NCBI GenBank assembly: GCA_964035575.1
Contig: OZ037833.1
Coordinates: forward strand, 1-64,000
DNA length: 64,000 nt
Source: Rhynchopus sp. YZ270_cl-10
Lineage: Eukaryota; Euglenozoa; Diplonemea; Diplonemida; Diplonemidae
Reading direction: 5' to 3'
A model generated the notes under the pieces. It saw nothing but the letters and a program-made list of their open reading frames with translations, was not told the DNA's origin and ran no database searches. Below are positions 54,241-64,000 of this stretch, piece after piece (positions within the stretch are counted from its first letter, which is position 1; every line of letters begins with the position of its first letter). Made by a program: the position numbers and the translations under genes.

Positions 54241-54303
54241 ACTGGTGGTTCGGGGATGAACCTATTTCTGCAAGCTTGTAAGCTGTCCACTACACCACAG
54301 GAC
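54241..54303 (-). ncRNA. tRNA-like sequence at the giant gene stop codon
   Basis: On the minus strand the text has an A-box-like TGGTGTAGTGGACAGC, an anticodon-region-like CTTACAAGCTTGCAG, and a B-box-like GGTTCATCCCC one base short of GGTTCGATCCCC. I cannot draw a full cloverleaf, so it is a decayed tRNA or the head of a tRNA-derived SINE. The TAG stop of the neighbouring protein lies within the A-box-like segment. Confidence 0.4.
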
Positions 54304-57300
54304 AAATCGTGTTTGCAGCAAACACACTCCAATTGAAGGTGCAGTCCTTAAATTTACTCTCCTTGCTGTCCGTGATGACCTGTCCAGTCACGGTTGTCTC
54401 ACGGATGTCCACCTTGTGGGTGTAGTCCGCAACAAGCAGCGACCCAACCAGCTCACCCTCGCGCACCCTCACAATCCTGCTCCCAGACGTCGAGGCCTCG
54501 TTGTTCTTTACGTTGTACATGAGGAACTGCTTTCCGGCAGGGTACGCCTGGTCAAACACAGCCTTGCGCACAGCGGTGAAGTGCGAGTGGTCCTTGTGCA
54601 TGGTGGGATCGTCGTGGCTGTGAGTGTGACTGCCGGTGTGCGGGCTGTCAAAGATCAGGTTCAAAATCACAAATCCACCAGCGCGCACAACAAGCTCAGA
54701 GTCGTGGATGTGGCCCTCGTGGTTCGCGTTGCTGTGTCCCATGCTGTGGCTCTTGCTGTGGCTGTGCGACTTGGTGCCGTGTCCCACCGGGTATGGGTCG
54801 TACAGCCAGTTGTTCACATCCACATCTTGGAACACGTTGTACACAAGCTCGTCACCCTCAAGAATCATGTCATTGCTGTTGGCACTGTCGTATGTAATCT
54901 GTGAAACAGACGGCTCCGTCACAGCTGTCACAACACAGCTATCCTGTTCGTGCCCAGTGCAAAGCACCGCCTTTGTTCCCTCCCTCCAGTTCGCAGGGGT
55001 CACACGAAGCGTGTCTGAGAAAGTCGTCATCGAATGAGATTCGCTGGGCATGCTATGCTGCATCGTGCCTGTTACAGTCGTATGCTTCACATCAAGATTT
55101 TTGTAGCTTGTCCCCACGTTGCCAGCAATGCTTCCCACGGTGTCATCAATCTTCACCTTCCCGCTACCAAACACAGCGTACTCGCTCACAGCACCCAAGG
55201 TTCCGTCGCCATCGACACTGGGGTTCAACACACGCACCGTCTGGTCCCACGTGGCTGTGGTCCCGCACCTGTCTACAGCAGTCCACCTGCGTGTCACCAC
55301 AGCAACACCGTCCGTGCAGCCTGCCGGCCCACTGTTGAAGACTACGTGCACGTCACTGTGCTCAAGCGTGATGTTGTACGACACAAGGTCGAGTGCGGCC
55401 ATGTCTGCGTGCACGGCCACGTCCTCCACCTGTGGCACACCCGTCACCGCCGTCCCGTAGGCAGTGTAGAACGGTACAGACACAACGTCTGCAGGCTTTG
55501 ACACAAACGTCGGCGGGTACACGTCACGCACAGTGATCACCTGTACCTGACGTGTTGTCAGTGACGCGTGGTACACAGCAAGGTCGCCTCCACAGTCGAG
55601 GTAGTGTGGCTGGATCTTCCACGTGCGCTCAATCGTCCACACACCACACTCCTGCAACTCCGGCTCGGCGTCATCATAACGGATCGTGAATGGCGTCCCA
55701 CAGAAGGCTTCCCCAACAGGGAAGCCCAGCCCCGGTACGCCTGCAACGTCGTACGGGTTCAGTGTGCTCGTCGTAGTCACATCCACGGCTGCTGGGAACG
55801 ACGCAAACACGGGTGCAATCGAGTGCAGGTTCCTGTCCGTCACAACCGCCACGTCTGGAACCTGTCGCCTGCACCCATCTGCATCCCACACGTTAACTGC
55901 ACACACGTCCTTCGCAGTTGCCGACGAGTCAATCGGAGCAAATGCTTTCGTTCCCGTCACCACATGCTTCCCTGCGTGGCAGGCATCTGCGAGTTGCTCC
56001 ACACCCGGGGCATATGAAAACTCCCGCTTCGACTCTACCCAATCCTGCGTGGCTGTCAGTGCTGCCGGCGGGTGCTGCACCATGATGTCCTGCACAAACA
56101 CTCTGCTGTTCCCACATCTGTCTGTTGCCGTCCACGTACGTGTGAACGATGCAAGTCCATGTGTGCGGCACGTCGCCTCGTCTCCCGCACCTGCCGGCGC
56201 CTCCACAAACGGCCCATCCACAGACACCGTTGTTGTTGGGTAAGACACAAGACCAAGTGCCAACATGTCATCGTGAGCAACCTCATCCGTGAGTGGCATC
56301 GAGTTTGCGGCACGCCAGTTCCCAAAGAATGGGATCTCGACAGATGCGTCAGGGGTGCTGGTGTAGTCGGGCGCACGCACGTCACGCACAGTAATCACCT
56401 GCACCTGACGTGTTGTCAGTGACGCGTGATACACAGCAAGGTCGCCTCCACAGTCGAGGTAGTGCGGCTGGATCTTCCACGTGCGCTCAATCGTCCACAC
56501 ACCACACTCACCCATCACAGGAGCGGCGTCGTCAAAGCGGATCGTGAAGGGTGTCCCACAGAAGGCGTGTCCGACCGGCACACCCAACTCGTCCTCGGGG
56601 TTGAGTGAGTGATCTGTGTCAATCGTGATGTCGGCAGGGAAGGTCGCAAACGTTGGTGCCACGGAGTGCAGCAACAGCGTATGCATCACCGGCGCACGCC
56701 TGCATGCGTTCTCTTCCCACTCAGGTGCCACACAGGCGCTCGGGTTAGTTGGTGATGTGTCGATCGGGTTGAAGTGCTGTGTGTCACCCACAATGGACTT
56801 CCCTGCGTGGCAGTCATCTGCAAGTTGCTCCACACCCGGGGCATATGAAAACTCACCAAGTGCCGCCGTCCAGAGCTGCGTGGCCGTCAGTGCTGTCGGC
56901 GGGTGCTGCACCATGATGTCCTGCACAAACACTCTGCTGTTCCCACATCTGTCTGTTGCCGTCCACGTACGTGTAAACGATGCAAGTCCATGTGTGCGGC
57001 ACGTCGCCTCGTCTCCCGCACCAGTTGGGGCTGCCACCAGCGGTCCGTCCACAGACACCGTTGTTGTTGGGTAAGACACAAGACCAAGTGCCAACATGTC
57101 ATCGTGAGCAACCTCATCCGTGAGTGGCATCGAGTTTGCGGCACGCCAGCTTCCAAAGAATGGGATCTCGACAGATGCGTCAGGGGTGCTGGTGTAGTCG
57201 GGCGCACGCACGTCACGCACAGTAATCACCTGCACCTGACGTGTTGTCAGTGACGCGTGATACACAGCAAGGTCGCCTCCACAGTCGAGGTAGTGCGGCT

Positions 57301-60300
57301 GGATCTTCCACGTACGCTCAATCGTCCACACACCACACTCACCCATCACAGGAGCGGCGTCGTCAAAGCGGATCGTGAAGGGTGTCCCACAGAAGGCGTG
57401 TCCGACCGGCACACCCAACTCGTCCTCAGGGTTGAGTGAGTGGTCTGTGTCAATCGTGATGTCGGCAGGGAAGGTCGCGAACGTCGGCGGGACGGAGGGG
57501 ACGTGTGTCACATAGTCAACAGCAAGGTCCTCAAGGCGGCGGCACCCGACCGCATCCCAGTCCGACCCGTCCCCGCATGCGTGACCCAGCTGGCCTGCAG
57601 CCCCGAAGAGCGAGAGCACCTCGTAGTTCTTCACACCTCCAGTCACAGTCTTCCCCGGGTGACACACGTCCGCTTCCTGTGTCACACCCGGCGCAAAGGA
57701 GAACAGGCGGTTCCCAGAAACCCACGGCTGCACACTGCTCAGCTCTGCAGGTGGGTGCTGAATAGTCACTTTCTGCTCAAAGCTCCGTGCGTTCCCGCAC
57801 GCATCCTTTGCAGTCCAAGTGCGTGTGAAGTGCGCAATACCGTCCGCACGGCACGTCGCCTCGCTTGCTGCGTCTGTGCTCGAAAACACAAGCGCACCAT
57901 CTGCAGACGTCAACGTTGTCGGGTGAGCCAGCCCCATCCCGAGCGCCACCATGTCAGCGTGGGCACGCTCCTCCGTCAGCGGCACAGAGTTCACTGCCCG
58001 GTAGTTTCCGAAGAACGGCACTTCCACGTCCGCTTCCGGAGTGTACGTCCACTCTGGCGCACGCACGTCTTCGATCGTGATGACCTGAACCCTACGAGTC
58101 ACCAGATGCTCCTCGTACACAGCAGCGTCGCCTCCACAGTCGAGGTAGTGCGGCTGGATCTTCCACGTACGCTGGATCGTCCACTTCCCGCAACCTTGCG
58201 CCACAGGCGCCTCGTCGTCGTGGCGCATTGTGTACGGCGTCCCACAGAACGAGTGCACCACAGGCACACCCACGCCCAGCTCGGGAGCAAGCGGGTGGTC
58301 AGTGTCGATCGTGATGTCTACAGGGAAAGTCTCGAATGACGGCGGCACAGACACCACGTTCTCAATTGTGTGCACCGTCTCTAGCAGCTTCCGGCACCCA
58401 TTCTCCAGCCACGGGTCCGCACCGCACATATCCGTCATCACCGGAAGTGTGTCTGTCGGGATGAACCCGCGGCTCCCTGCCTTGATCACCTTCCCGGCAG
58501 TGCACGGTGCATCCGCCTCACAAGTGCTGAACTGCTCTACTGCATGTGCGTAGAAGAACTGGCGCTGGTCACGCACCCACTTCTCGGCCTCCGTCAGCTC
58601 GATCGGCGGGTGCTGCACAACCACCGTCTGCTCCCATACGCGTGCGTTCCCACACCTGTCCGTCACCGTCCACGTGCGCGCCATCCGTACAATTCCACTC
58701 TCCCTGCACGTCGGCTCGTCTGCCACATCCGTGCTCGAGTACACCAACTGCCCGTCCACAGCGCCAAACGTTGTTGGGTACGATACAAGACCAAGTGCCA
58801 ACATGTCGGGGTGCGCTGTTTCCCGCGTCGTCGGAATAGAGCTTTCGTCCTTGTTGTTCTCGAAGAACGGGATCATCAGCACCTCCGTCGGTCGGTACAT
58901 CCAGTCAGGCGCACGCACGTCACGCACAGTAATCACCTGCACCTGACGTGTTGTCAGTGACGCGTGATACACAGCAAGGTCGCCTCCACAGTCGAGGTAG
59001 TGCGGCTGGATCTTCCACGTGCGCTCAATCGTCCACACACCACACTCACCCATCACAGGAGCGGCGTCGTCAAAGCGGATCGTGAAGGGTGTCCCACAGA
59101 AGGCGTGTCCGACCGGCACACCCAACTCGTCCTCGGGGTTGAGTGAGTGATCTGTGTCAATCGTGATGTCGGCAGGGAAGGTCGCAAACGTTGGTGCCAC
59201 GGAGTGCAGCAACAGCGTATGCATCACCGGCGCACGCCTGCATGCGTTCTCTTCCCACTCAGGTGCCACACAGGCGCTCGGGTTAGTTGGTGATGTGTCG
59301 ATCGGGTTGAAGTGCTGTGTGTCACCCACAATGGACTTCCCTGCGTGGCAGTCATCTGCAAGTTGCTCCACACCCGGGGCATATGAAAACTCACCAAGTG
59401 CCGCCGTCCAGTGCTGCGTGGCCGTCAGTGCTGTCGGCGGGTGCTGCACCATGATGTCCTGCACAAACACTCTGCTGTTCCCGCACAGGTCTGTTGCCGT
59501 CCACGTACGTGTAAACGATGCAAGTCCATGTGTGCGGCATGTCGCCTCGTCTCCCGCACCAGTTGGGGCTGCCACCAACGGTCCGTCCACAGACACCGTT
59601 GTTGTTGGGTAAGACACAAGACCAAGTGCCAACATGTCATCGTGAGCAACCTCATCCGTGAGTGGCATCGAGTTTGCGGCACGCCAGTTCCCAAAGAATG
59701 GGATCTCGACAGATGCGTCAGGGGTGCTGGTGTAGTCCGGCGCGCGTTCGTCACGCACAGTGATCACCTGCACCCGACTCGTTGTCAGTGACGCATGGTA
59801 CGAAGCAAACTCGTCCCCACAGTCGGAGAAGTAAGGCTGCAACTTCCACGTGCGCGCAATCGTCCACACCCCACATTCCTGCTGCTCTGGCGCAGCGTCG
59901 CTGTGCACCATCGTGTACGGCGTCCCACAGAAAGCGACAACGGCAGGCCACCCAGTCACATTAGGCTGCACAGACGAGTCTGTGTTGATGGTGACGTCGT
60001 CAGGGAAGGTCTCGTACCGTGGCGGGACCGGGAGCACATGAGTCACGTAGTCGACAGCCACGTCTGACAGCCTACGGCAGCCAGCCTCGTCCCATGGCCC
60101 AGTGCCACACACATCATCCGTTGTGGGGTCGCCGTGGTGGATCGGGATAAAATTCTTCTGTCCCCCAGTCACGACCTTGCCCGGGTGGCATGCGTCCGCC
60201 GCCTGCGCCACACCCGTCGAGTGCACAAACAGCATGTCCGCGGGGTTCCACACCTCCGTCGTCGTCAGGTCCGACGTCGGGTGCTGCAGGATCACGACCT

Positions 60301-63300
60301 GGTCCACCGAACGCGCGTTCCCGCATGCATCCTCAACCGTCCACGTGCGCGTGTAGCGTGCAATCCCGTCAAGGCGGCACTGCTCCTCGTCAGCCAGATC
60401 CGTGCTCGAGTACGACAGTGCGGTGTCCACAGACGTCGTCGTCGTCGGGTATGAGTGAAGCCCAAGCGCCTCCATCGCCGTGTCCATCACCTCAACAGAC
60501 ATCGGGATCGAGCTCTCGGCACCCCAGTTCTCGAAGAATGGCACGTACACCACCGGCGGCGGCTCGCGTGTAAAAATAGGTGCTGTCACATCCGACACAG
60601 TGATCGTCTGCACACGTGTCTGCCCCGGGAGGCGTGTACCGGTGCAGCTCGCGAAGTAAGGCTTCACTGACCACGTCCGCGCCACAGTCCACTCCCCGCA
60701 CTTACCCGTCTTCAGCACCGGTGCCGCGTCGGTGTACGTGATATCAACCTCCTGGTTGCACACCGACTGGAACGCTGTCGGCACCCCCGTGTCCTCGGGC
60801 GCCATGCTGTCCTGCGTAGTCACACTCACGTCCGCCGGGAAAGTGTCAAACCTCGGGTCAAACGGCAGCACCGTGATCACGTGCGACTTCGCCAGCGTCT
60901 CCCCGTTGCAGATCCCTGCGTCGTAACCCTTCCACGTCACCTGCATGTACGACGACCCGCAGACACGGTTCGGGTACGCTGTCGGGCTCACTGGCGTTGC
61001 CGTCACCATCTTCACCACCTTCCCGCTGTGGCACGCACCGTCCACAGATGCAAATAACGGCTTCCCCGCCGTCAGGTCTACCGACTGCGTGCACGAAATC
61101 GAGAAGTCTACTGGGTCCTCAAGGGTCGGTGTCGCGTACGTCACCTTCCCGGCCTCACCCAGAATCGTTGCGCCCAGCCCGCACTGCTTCGACAGCAGCG
61201 TTCCCTCAATGCTGGCCGCAAGCGAGCTCTGTGCTGCCAGAAGCGACGCCTTGTACTCCTCCAGTGTCCCCATGTTGAAGTTCACTCCACCCACCGTCGA
61301 ACGCTGCATCCCACCTGCACCTCCACACGGGCCTGACAGCACCTCCACGTCCGACTCAAGGTCCCCCGACGAACTTGTCCCTCCAATTGGCACTATCAGG
61401 GACAGGGGCTGCACCGATGGCGTCGGCACCGTGGTTCCATCTGCCAGTCCCGCATACCCAGGGTTATCCAAGTGAGAGTCCGCGATCGCGTCCTCCTTAC
61501 GCTTCATCACGCCAAGCTTCCCTTCCACCTCGGTCGCAGCAGCCGCAATCTCCTCCATGCAGGCTTTGTCGGCAAACCGGTTCCCGTACTTGGTGGTGCA
61601 GGTCTTGAACTCAGGAATACACGACCGCGGTGTGCACACGCGCGGCACACACACACGCGGCACGCAGATACGCGGTGCGCAGATACGTGGCGCACAGATG
61701 CGCACCCCGCAGCACCCCGTGCAGCCTCCGCCCACGCATCCTCCCCCGGTGCACTGGCCTCCGGTGCACCCACCGCCGACACACACCTCCGGGATGCACA
61801 CCTCCGGTGTGATGAAGCACTCACTGAACCGGATCTTCTTCCACCTGCACCCGTACTCATTTTCTCCCTCTCCGGCGTCGATCTCCGTGTGCCCCTCTGT
61901 GCCCGTCAGCCCGAACACCCCCGCAAGGTCGAACACAGCGTCACCCAGCGCGCTGAAGTCACCGTTCGCAAAGTCCCTCCCAAGCGAGATGATGTCGCTC
62001 AGTCCTGCGTCCAGCAGAGCCTGCCCGATGTTTGCAATCGCTGCCCCTGCGTCACTCAGGAAATTCCCAATCGCGCCTGCAATGTTGCTCAACGGCGCGT
62101 GGTCGAACGCACCCCTCACAAAGTTCCATGCGTCTGTCACCCCACCCGTCACAGTGTCCCACACGGCCACAGCAGCCTTTCCGACCTCCTTCGCCGCACC
62201 GACAACCGCTTCTGCAATTGCCGCCGGGTTCAGGTCCGACGACACACTGACCGAGAACTCTGAGTTCAGGAAGTTCGACGTGTCCAACGTTGCTGTCCCC
62301 GAGATTGTGTTACCTACACCGAGCACAGTGATCCCCAGGGAGAAGGAGAGCGTTTCGCCCTGTACCTTCAGCTGAGCCGCAATGCTTACGGCAAAGAGCA
62401 CGTCGATGTGCGCGTCGAAGATCGCGTACGGGTGCGGCGCTGCCGTGTCGTACTCAAACAGCACGCGCTTCACCTTCACAATCCCGTACAGGAAGCTCAT
62501 GTCCGACAGGCTCATGTGGAACGCCGTGAAGTCCCACGGGAAGTACACGTCTGCAGTCGACGCAAGCGCACCGTCGAAGAGGTTGATCTCCGCGTGGAAC
62601 GCCAGCTTCTGCGAGTCAAGCACCAGTGAAATCTCCCCGTACGACTTCAGCAGCGGGATGTCAAACGCACCCTGGATGTTGATCTCCGCACGTGGCGGGA
62701 GGATGTTGAGGTCCACCAGGAACCGTGCTCCGCCCGCCGCCTGCTTGTTCCCGTCCAGGTGCGACCCGATGCGCAGGAAGTCGACACTCCCAAACCGGAT
62801 GAACACAGGGTCCATCGTTGCGTTGATGTAGAACTGCGACGTGCTGATCGCCACCTCTGCCGCCATCTCCCACCCGATGAAGTTCAGGCGGCCTGCGAAC
62901 GCAATCCCCTTTGGCACACTCAACGTCGATGTCCCGAGCACAATCTCCTGCGTCTTCAGTGGACTGAACGACAGGTACGCAAAGCAGTCCATGTTGATCT
63001 CCGTCTGTTCGGCATCTGCAGCAGGCGCAACGCAGTTTGTTGCAAAGTTCTTGTCGTACGGGTACAGCCCAGACTCCTTGAAGGCTGGCGGCAGCGCGTT
63101 CTGGATCCCCTCAATTGTCGATGTCACCTCCGACACGTCCACCCCAATCGCCTCGAACGCTGCCTCGGCCACACTCAACGCCGCGGCAGACCCTTCCCCA
63201 ACAAGCAGCACAAGCCACGGAACCTCCTGCGCCACAAGCTCCGCAATGCCGCCAATCGTCAGGTTCGTCACCATCACCACAAAGAAGTTGTCCTCAGGCA

Positions 63301-64000
63301 GCGACGCACTCACCCCGATGTAGGCACGCCCCTCAATGTACGGCTGCACCTTGTTCTGGCAATTGTCCGACGACCCGAGGCACACCGCACCACCCAGCAT
63401 GAACCCCGTCGGCAGCGGCGACTTGATGTCCCACTCCATCCCCAGGAACATGTCCCCAATGTGCGCAAACGGGATCTTGAAGGCCTCGTAGTACCACCCT
63501 GCCGCCGTCAGCTTCCCACGCACCGTCTGCGCCGCAGGCGTCACAATCATCGACAGGTCCCCATCGAAGTACAGGTCCTTGCGTGTCGCAGTCCCGCAGT
63601 CGTCGACACAGATGATCAGCGGCAGCGTCGTCCCAAGCTCCTGCCGCGGCACCCCCCCGTTGATCAGGTACACGAACCGCAGGTACGTCGAAGCACCGAA
63701 CGTACCGAGCGCGTTCGACACACGGAAGTTCTTCGTCTCGTCCGTGTCTGCATCCGTACCCACACGCAGCTCCAGCTGCAGCTCCCCCTCCCACGTCAGC
63801 CCCGCAGACGCCCCAAGACGGATGTCCTCTGCCATGTCCTTCAGCACAGTCACAAACCCGCTGTCCGTGTTCGGCAGCAGCACCGACCCAATCGCAGACA
63901 GCTTGATCCCCGTCGTCGTCACACTGAAGCTCAGCTCCGTGTTCTGGATCCCCATCTCCAGAACAGGCGTCATGATGTCCTTCAAGGCTCCGCTCACGCC
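54290..64000 (-). CDS. Giant extracellular repeat protein, 5' end outside window
   Basis: Open for at least 3,235 codons, with no in-frame ATG at the window edge (first one at about 63970), so the N-terminus is missing. The first 700 residues are beta-rich with repeated amphipathic strands and small hydrophobic patches. At about 720-810 is a Cys-rich hinge (GGGCTGGQCTGGGC, then APRIC/VPRVC repeats). From about 1050 to 2,850 come seven modules of about 277 residues. Each has FxTFPADIxIxTD, FCGTPFTIRxDDAAP, CGVWTIERTWKIQP, PPFF-type strands and FTRTWTATDRCGN, the last resembling HYR domains of extracellular adhesion proteins. The C-terminus has a segment like choice-of-anchor or ice-binding beta-solenoids (VFGSGKVKIDDTVGSIAGN) and two His-rich stretches (HSHSKSHSMGHSN; HTGSHTHSHDD) that could bind metal. 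Likely a cell-wall, matrix or adhesion protein. No membrane segment is visible here. Confidence 0.93.
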   Translation of the reverse strand, partial: GVSGALKDIMTPVLEMGIQNTELSFSVTTTGIKLSAIGSVLLPNTDSGFVTVLKDMAEDIRLGASAGLTWEGELQLELRVGTDADTDETKNFRVSNALGTFGASTYLRFVYLINGGVPRQELGTTLPLIICVDDCGTATRKDLYFDGDLSMIVTPAAQTVRGKLTAAGWYYEAFKIPFAHIGDMFLGMEWDIKSPLPTGFMLGGAVCLGSSDNCQNKVQPYIEGRAYIGVSASLPEDNFFVVMVTNLTIGGIAELVAQEVPWLVLLVGEGSAAALSVAEAAFEAIGVDVSEVTSTIEGIQNALPPAFKESGLYPYDKNFATNCVAPAADAEQTEINMDCFAYLSFSPLKTQEIVLGTSTLSVPKGIAFAGRLNFIGWEMAAEVAISTSQFYINATMDPVFIRFGSVDFLRIGSHLDGNKQAAGGARFLVDLNILPPRAEINIQGAFDIPLLKSYGEISLVLDSQKLAFHAEINLFDGALASTADVYFPWDFTAFHMSLSDMSFLYGIVKVKRVLFEYDTAAPHPYAIFDAHIDVLFAVSIAAQLKVQGETLSFSLGITVLGVGNTISGTATLDTSNFLNSEFSVSVSSDLNPAAIAEAVVGAAKEVGKAAVAVWDTVTGGVTDAWNFVRGAFDHAPLSNIAGAIGNFLSDAGAAIANIGQALLDAGLSDIISLGRDFANGDFSALGDAVFDLAGVFGLTGTEGHTEIDAGEGENEYGCRWKKIRFSECFITPEVCIPEVCVGGGCTGGQCTGGGCVGGGCTGCCGVRICAPRICAPRICVPRVCVPRVCTPRSCIPEFKTCTTKYGNRFADKACMEEIAAAATEVEGKLGVMKRKEDAIADSHLDNPGYAGLADGTTVPTPSVQPLSLIVPIGGTSSSGDLESDVEVLSGPCGGAGGMQRSTVGGVNFNMGTLEEYKASLLAAQSSLAASIEGTLLSKQCGLGATILGEAGKVTYATPTLEDPVDFSISCTQSVDLTAGKPLFASVDGACHSGKVVKMVTATPVSPTAYPNRVCGSSYMQVTWKGYDAGICNGETLAKSHVITVLPFDPRFDTFPADVSVTTQDSMAPEDTGVPTAFQSVCNQEVDITYTDAAPVLKTGKCGEWTVARTWSVKPYFASCTGTRLPGQTRVQTITVSDVTAPIFTREPPPVVYVPFFENWGAESSIPMSVEVMDTAMEALGLHSYPTTTTSVDTALSYSSTDLADEEQCRLDGIARYTRTWTVEDACGNARSVDQVVILQHPTSDLTTTEVWNPADMLFVHSTGVAQAADACHPGKVVTGGQKNFIPIHHGDPTTDDVCGTGPWDEAGCRRLSDVAVDYVTHVLPVPPRYETFPDDVTINTDSSVQPNVTGWPAVVAFCGTPYTMVHSDAAPEQQECGVWTIARTWKLQPYFSDCGDEFASYHASLTTSRVQVITVRDERAPDYTSTPDASVEIPFFGNWRAANSMPLTDEVAHDDMLALGLVSYPTTTVSVDGPLVAAPTGAGDEATCRTHGLASFTRTWTATDLCGNSRVFVQDIMVQHPPTALTATQHWTAALGEFSYAPGVEQLADDCHAGKSIVGDTQHFNPIDTSPTNPSACVAPEWEENACRRAPVMHTLLLHSVAPTFATFPADITIDTDHSLNPEDELGVPVGHAFCGTPFTIRFDDAAPVMGECGVWTIERTWKIQPHYLDCGGDLAVYHASLTTRQVQVITVRDVRAPDWMYRPTEVLMIPFFENNKDESSIPTTRETAHPDMLALGLVSYPTTFGAVDGQLVYSSTDVADEPTCRESGIVRMARTWTVTDRCGNARVWEQTVVVQHPPIELTEAEKWVRDQRQFFYAHAVEQFSTCEADAPCTAGKVIKAGSRGFIPTDTLPVMTDMCGADPWLENGCRKLLETVHTIENVVSVPPSFETFPVDITIDTDHPLAPELGVGVPVVHSFCGTPYTMRHDDEAPVAQGCGKWTIQRTWKIQPHYLDCGGDAAVYEEHLVTRRVQVITIEDVRAPEWTYTPEADVEVPFFGNYRAVNSVPLTEERAHADMVALGMGLAHPTTLTSADGALVFSSTDAASEATCRADGIAHFTRTWTAKDACGNARSFEQKVTIQHPPAELSSVQPWVSGNRLFSFAPGVTQEADVCHPGKTVTGGVKNYEVLSLFGAAGQLGHACGDGSDWDAVGCRRLEDLAVDYVTHVPSVPPTFATFPADITIDTDHSLNPEDELGVPVGHAFCGTPFTIRFDDAAPVMGECGVWTIERTWKIQPHYLDCGGDLAVYHASLTTRQVQVITVRDVRAPDYTSTPDASVEIPFFGSWRAANSMPLTDEVAHDDMLALGLVSYPTTTVSVDGPLVAAPTGAGDEATCRTHGLASFTRTWTATDRCGNSRVFVQDIMVQHPPTALTATQLWTAALGEFSYAPGVEQLADDCHAGKSIVGDTQHFNPIDTSPTNPSACVAPEWEENACRRAPVMHTLLLHSVAPTFATFPADITIDTDHSLNPEDELGVPVGHAFCGTPFTIRFDDAAPVMGECGVWTIERTWKIQPHYLDCGGDLAVYHASLTTRQVQVITVRDVRAPDYTSTPDASVEIPFFGNWRAANSMPLTDEVAHDDMLALGLVSYPTTTVSVDGPFVEAPAGAGDEATCRTHGLASFTRTWTATDRCGNSRVFVQDIMVQHPPAALTATQDWVESKREFSYAPGVEQLADACHAGKHVVTGTKAFAPIDSSATAKDVCAVNVWDADGCRRQVPDVAVVTDRNLHSIAPVFASFPAAVDVTTTSTLNPYDVAGVPGLGFPVGEAFCGTPFTIRYDDAEPELQECGVWTIERTWKIQPHYLDCGGDLAVYHASLTTRQVQVITVRDVYPPTFVSKPADVVSVPFYTAYGTAVTGVPQVEDVAVHADMAALDLVSYNITLEHSDVHVVFNSGPAGCTDGVAVVTRRWTAVDRCGTTATWDQTVRVLNPSVDGDGTLGAVSEYAVFGSGKVKIDDTVGSIAGNVGTSYKNLDVKHTTVTGTMQHSMPSESHSMTTFSDTLRVTPANWREGTKAVLCTGHEQDSCVVTAVTEPSVSQITYDSANSNDMILEGDELVYNVFQDVDVNNWLYDPYPVGHGTKSHSHSKSHSMGHSNANHEGHIHDSELVVRAGGFVILNLIFDSPHTGSHTHSHDDPTMHKDHSHFTAVRKAVFDQAYPAGKQFLMYNVKNNEASTSGSRIVRVREGELVGSLLVADYTHKVDIRETTVTGQVITDSKESKFKDCTFNWSVFAANTICPVV
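55400..60900 (-). repeat. Seven HYR-like modules in the giant gene
   Basis: Module anchors (FxTFPxD) lie near 60840, 60010, 59190, 58335, 57485, 56650 and 55805, a spacing of about 820-850 bp. Five of seven pairs differ freely, but 56409-57200 and 58947-59740 are almost identical in DNA (2,538 bp apart, three modules). This indicates a recent duplication or gene conversion. Confidence 0.9.

Overview
The window is nuclear DNA from a eukaryote, most likely a unicellular protist or alga that I cannot name. The evidence is: short GT-AG introns of 52, 57 and 62 nt; an actin-derived sequence; a Helitron; two poly(A)-tailed LINE-type elements; very large satellite arrays; and a giant intronless gene for an extracellular repeat protein. 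There is no sign of bacterial gene organisation.

Layout. 1-19713 is satellite DNA: twelve units of about 0.84-6.1 kb, each an AT-rich segment, a tract of the 8-mer TTTGCGGG, and (except the last) a GC-rich hairpin block. Three consecutive unit types recur at a super-period of 11,034 bp, and the last tract is about 3.2 kb of nearly perfect 8-mers. 20.1-24.3 kb holds three small genes: an unrecognised 408-aa protein, a double CCCH zinc-finger protein, and a spliced C2H2 zinc-finger gene. A 9-mer microsatellite sits between the last two. 24.8-31.7 kb holds Helitron sequence: a deleted Rep fragment, then a nearly whole Rep/helicase element in two frames that ends in an OTU-type cysteine protease domain. 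31.9-33.7 kb carries long hairpins, a 13-mer array, a cluster of GGCACCCTGTGCACC motifs and a GC-rich minisatellite.

34.2-46.1 kb is a head-to-tail pair of LINE-type elements on the minus strand. Element A (38.2-46.1 kb) encodes OTU, zinc-finger, reverse transcriptase and restriction-like endonuclease domains. Element B (34.2-38.2 kb) encodes a 970-aa OTU, zinc-cluster and coiled-coil protein without reverse transcriptase. They share a 3' end, and the whole pair is bracketed by direct repeats of about 360 bp. 46.4-48.5 kb repeats the 13-mer and GGCACCCTGTGCACC sequences and holds a tandem repeat related to the satellite GC block.

49.6-51.25 kb contains two broken host gene pieces: a laminin-G-type protein fragment and a 5'-truncated actin with one intact intron. 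A foldback element lies next to the actin break. 51.5-53.9 kb is AT-rich with nothing I can support. 53.97-54.30 kb has a perfect 35-bp inverted repeat and a tRNA-like sequence that contains the stop codon of the neighbouring gene. 54.29-64.0 kb is that gene, encoding at least 3,235 residues with seven HYR-like modules, a Cys-rich hinge and a His-rich C-terminus; its 5' end lies outside the window.

The most notable pattern is three different OTU-type protease domains in three mobile elements within about 15 kb. The pair of LINE-type elements inside one long target duplication, and the multi-level satellite architecture, also deserve attention.
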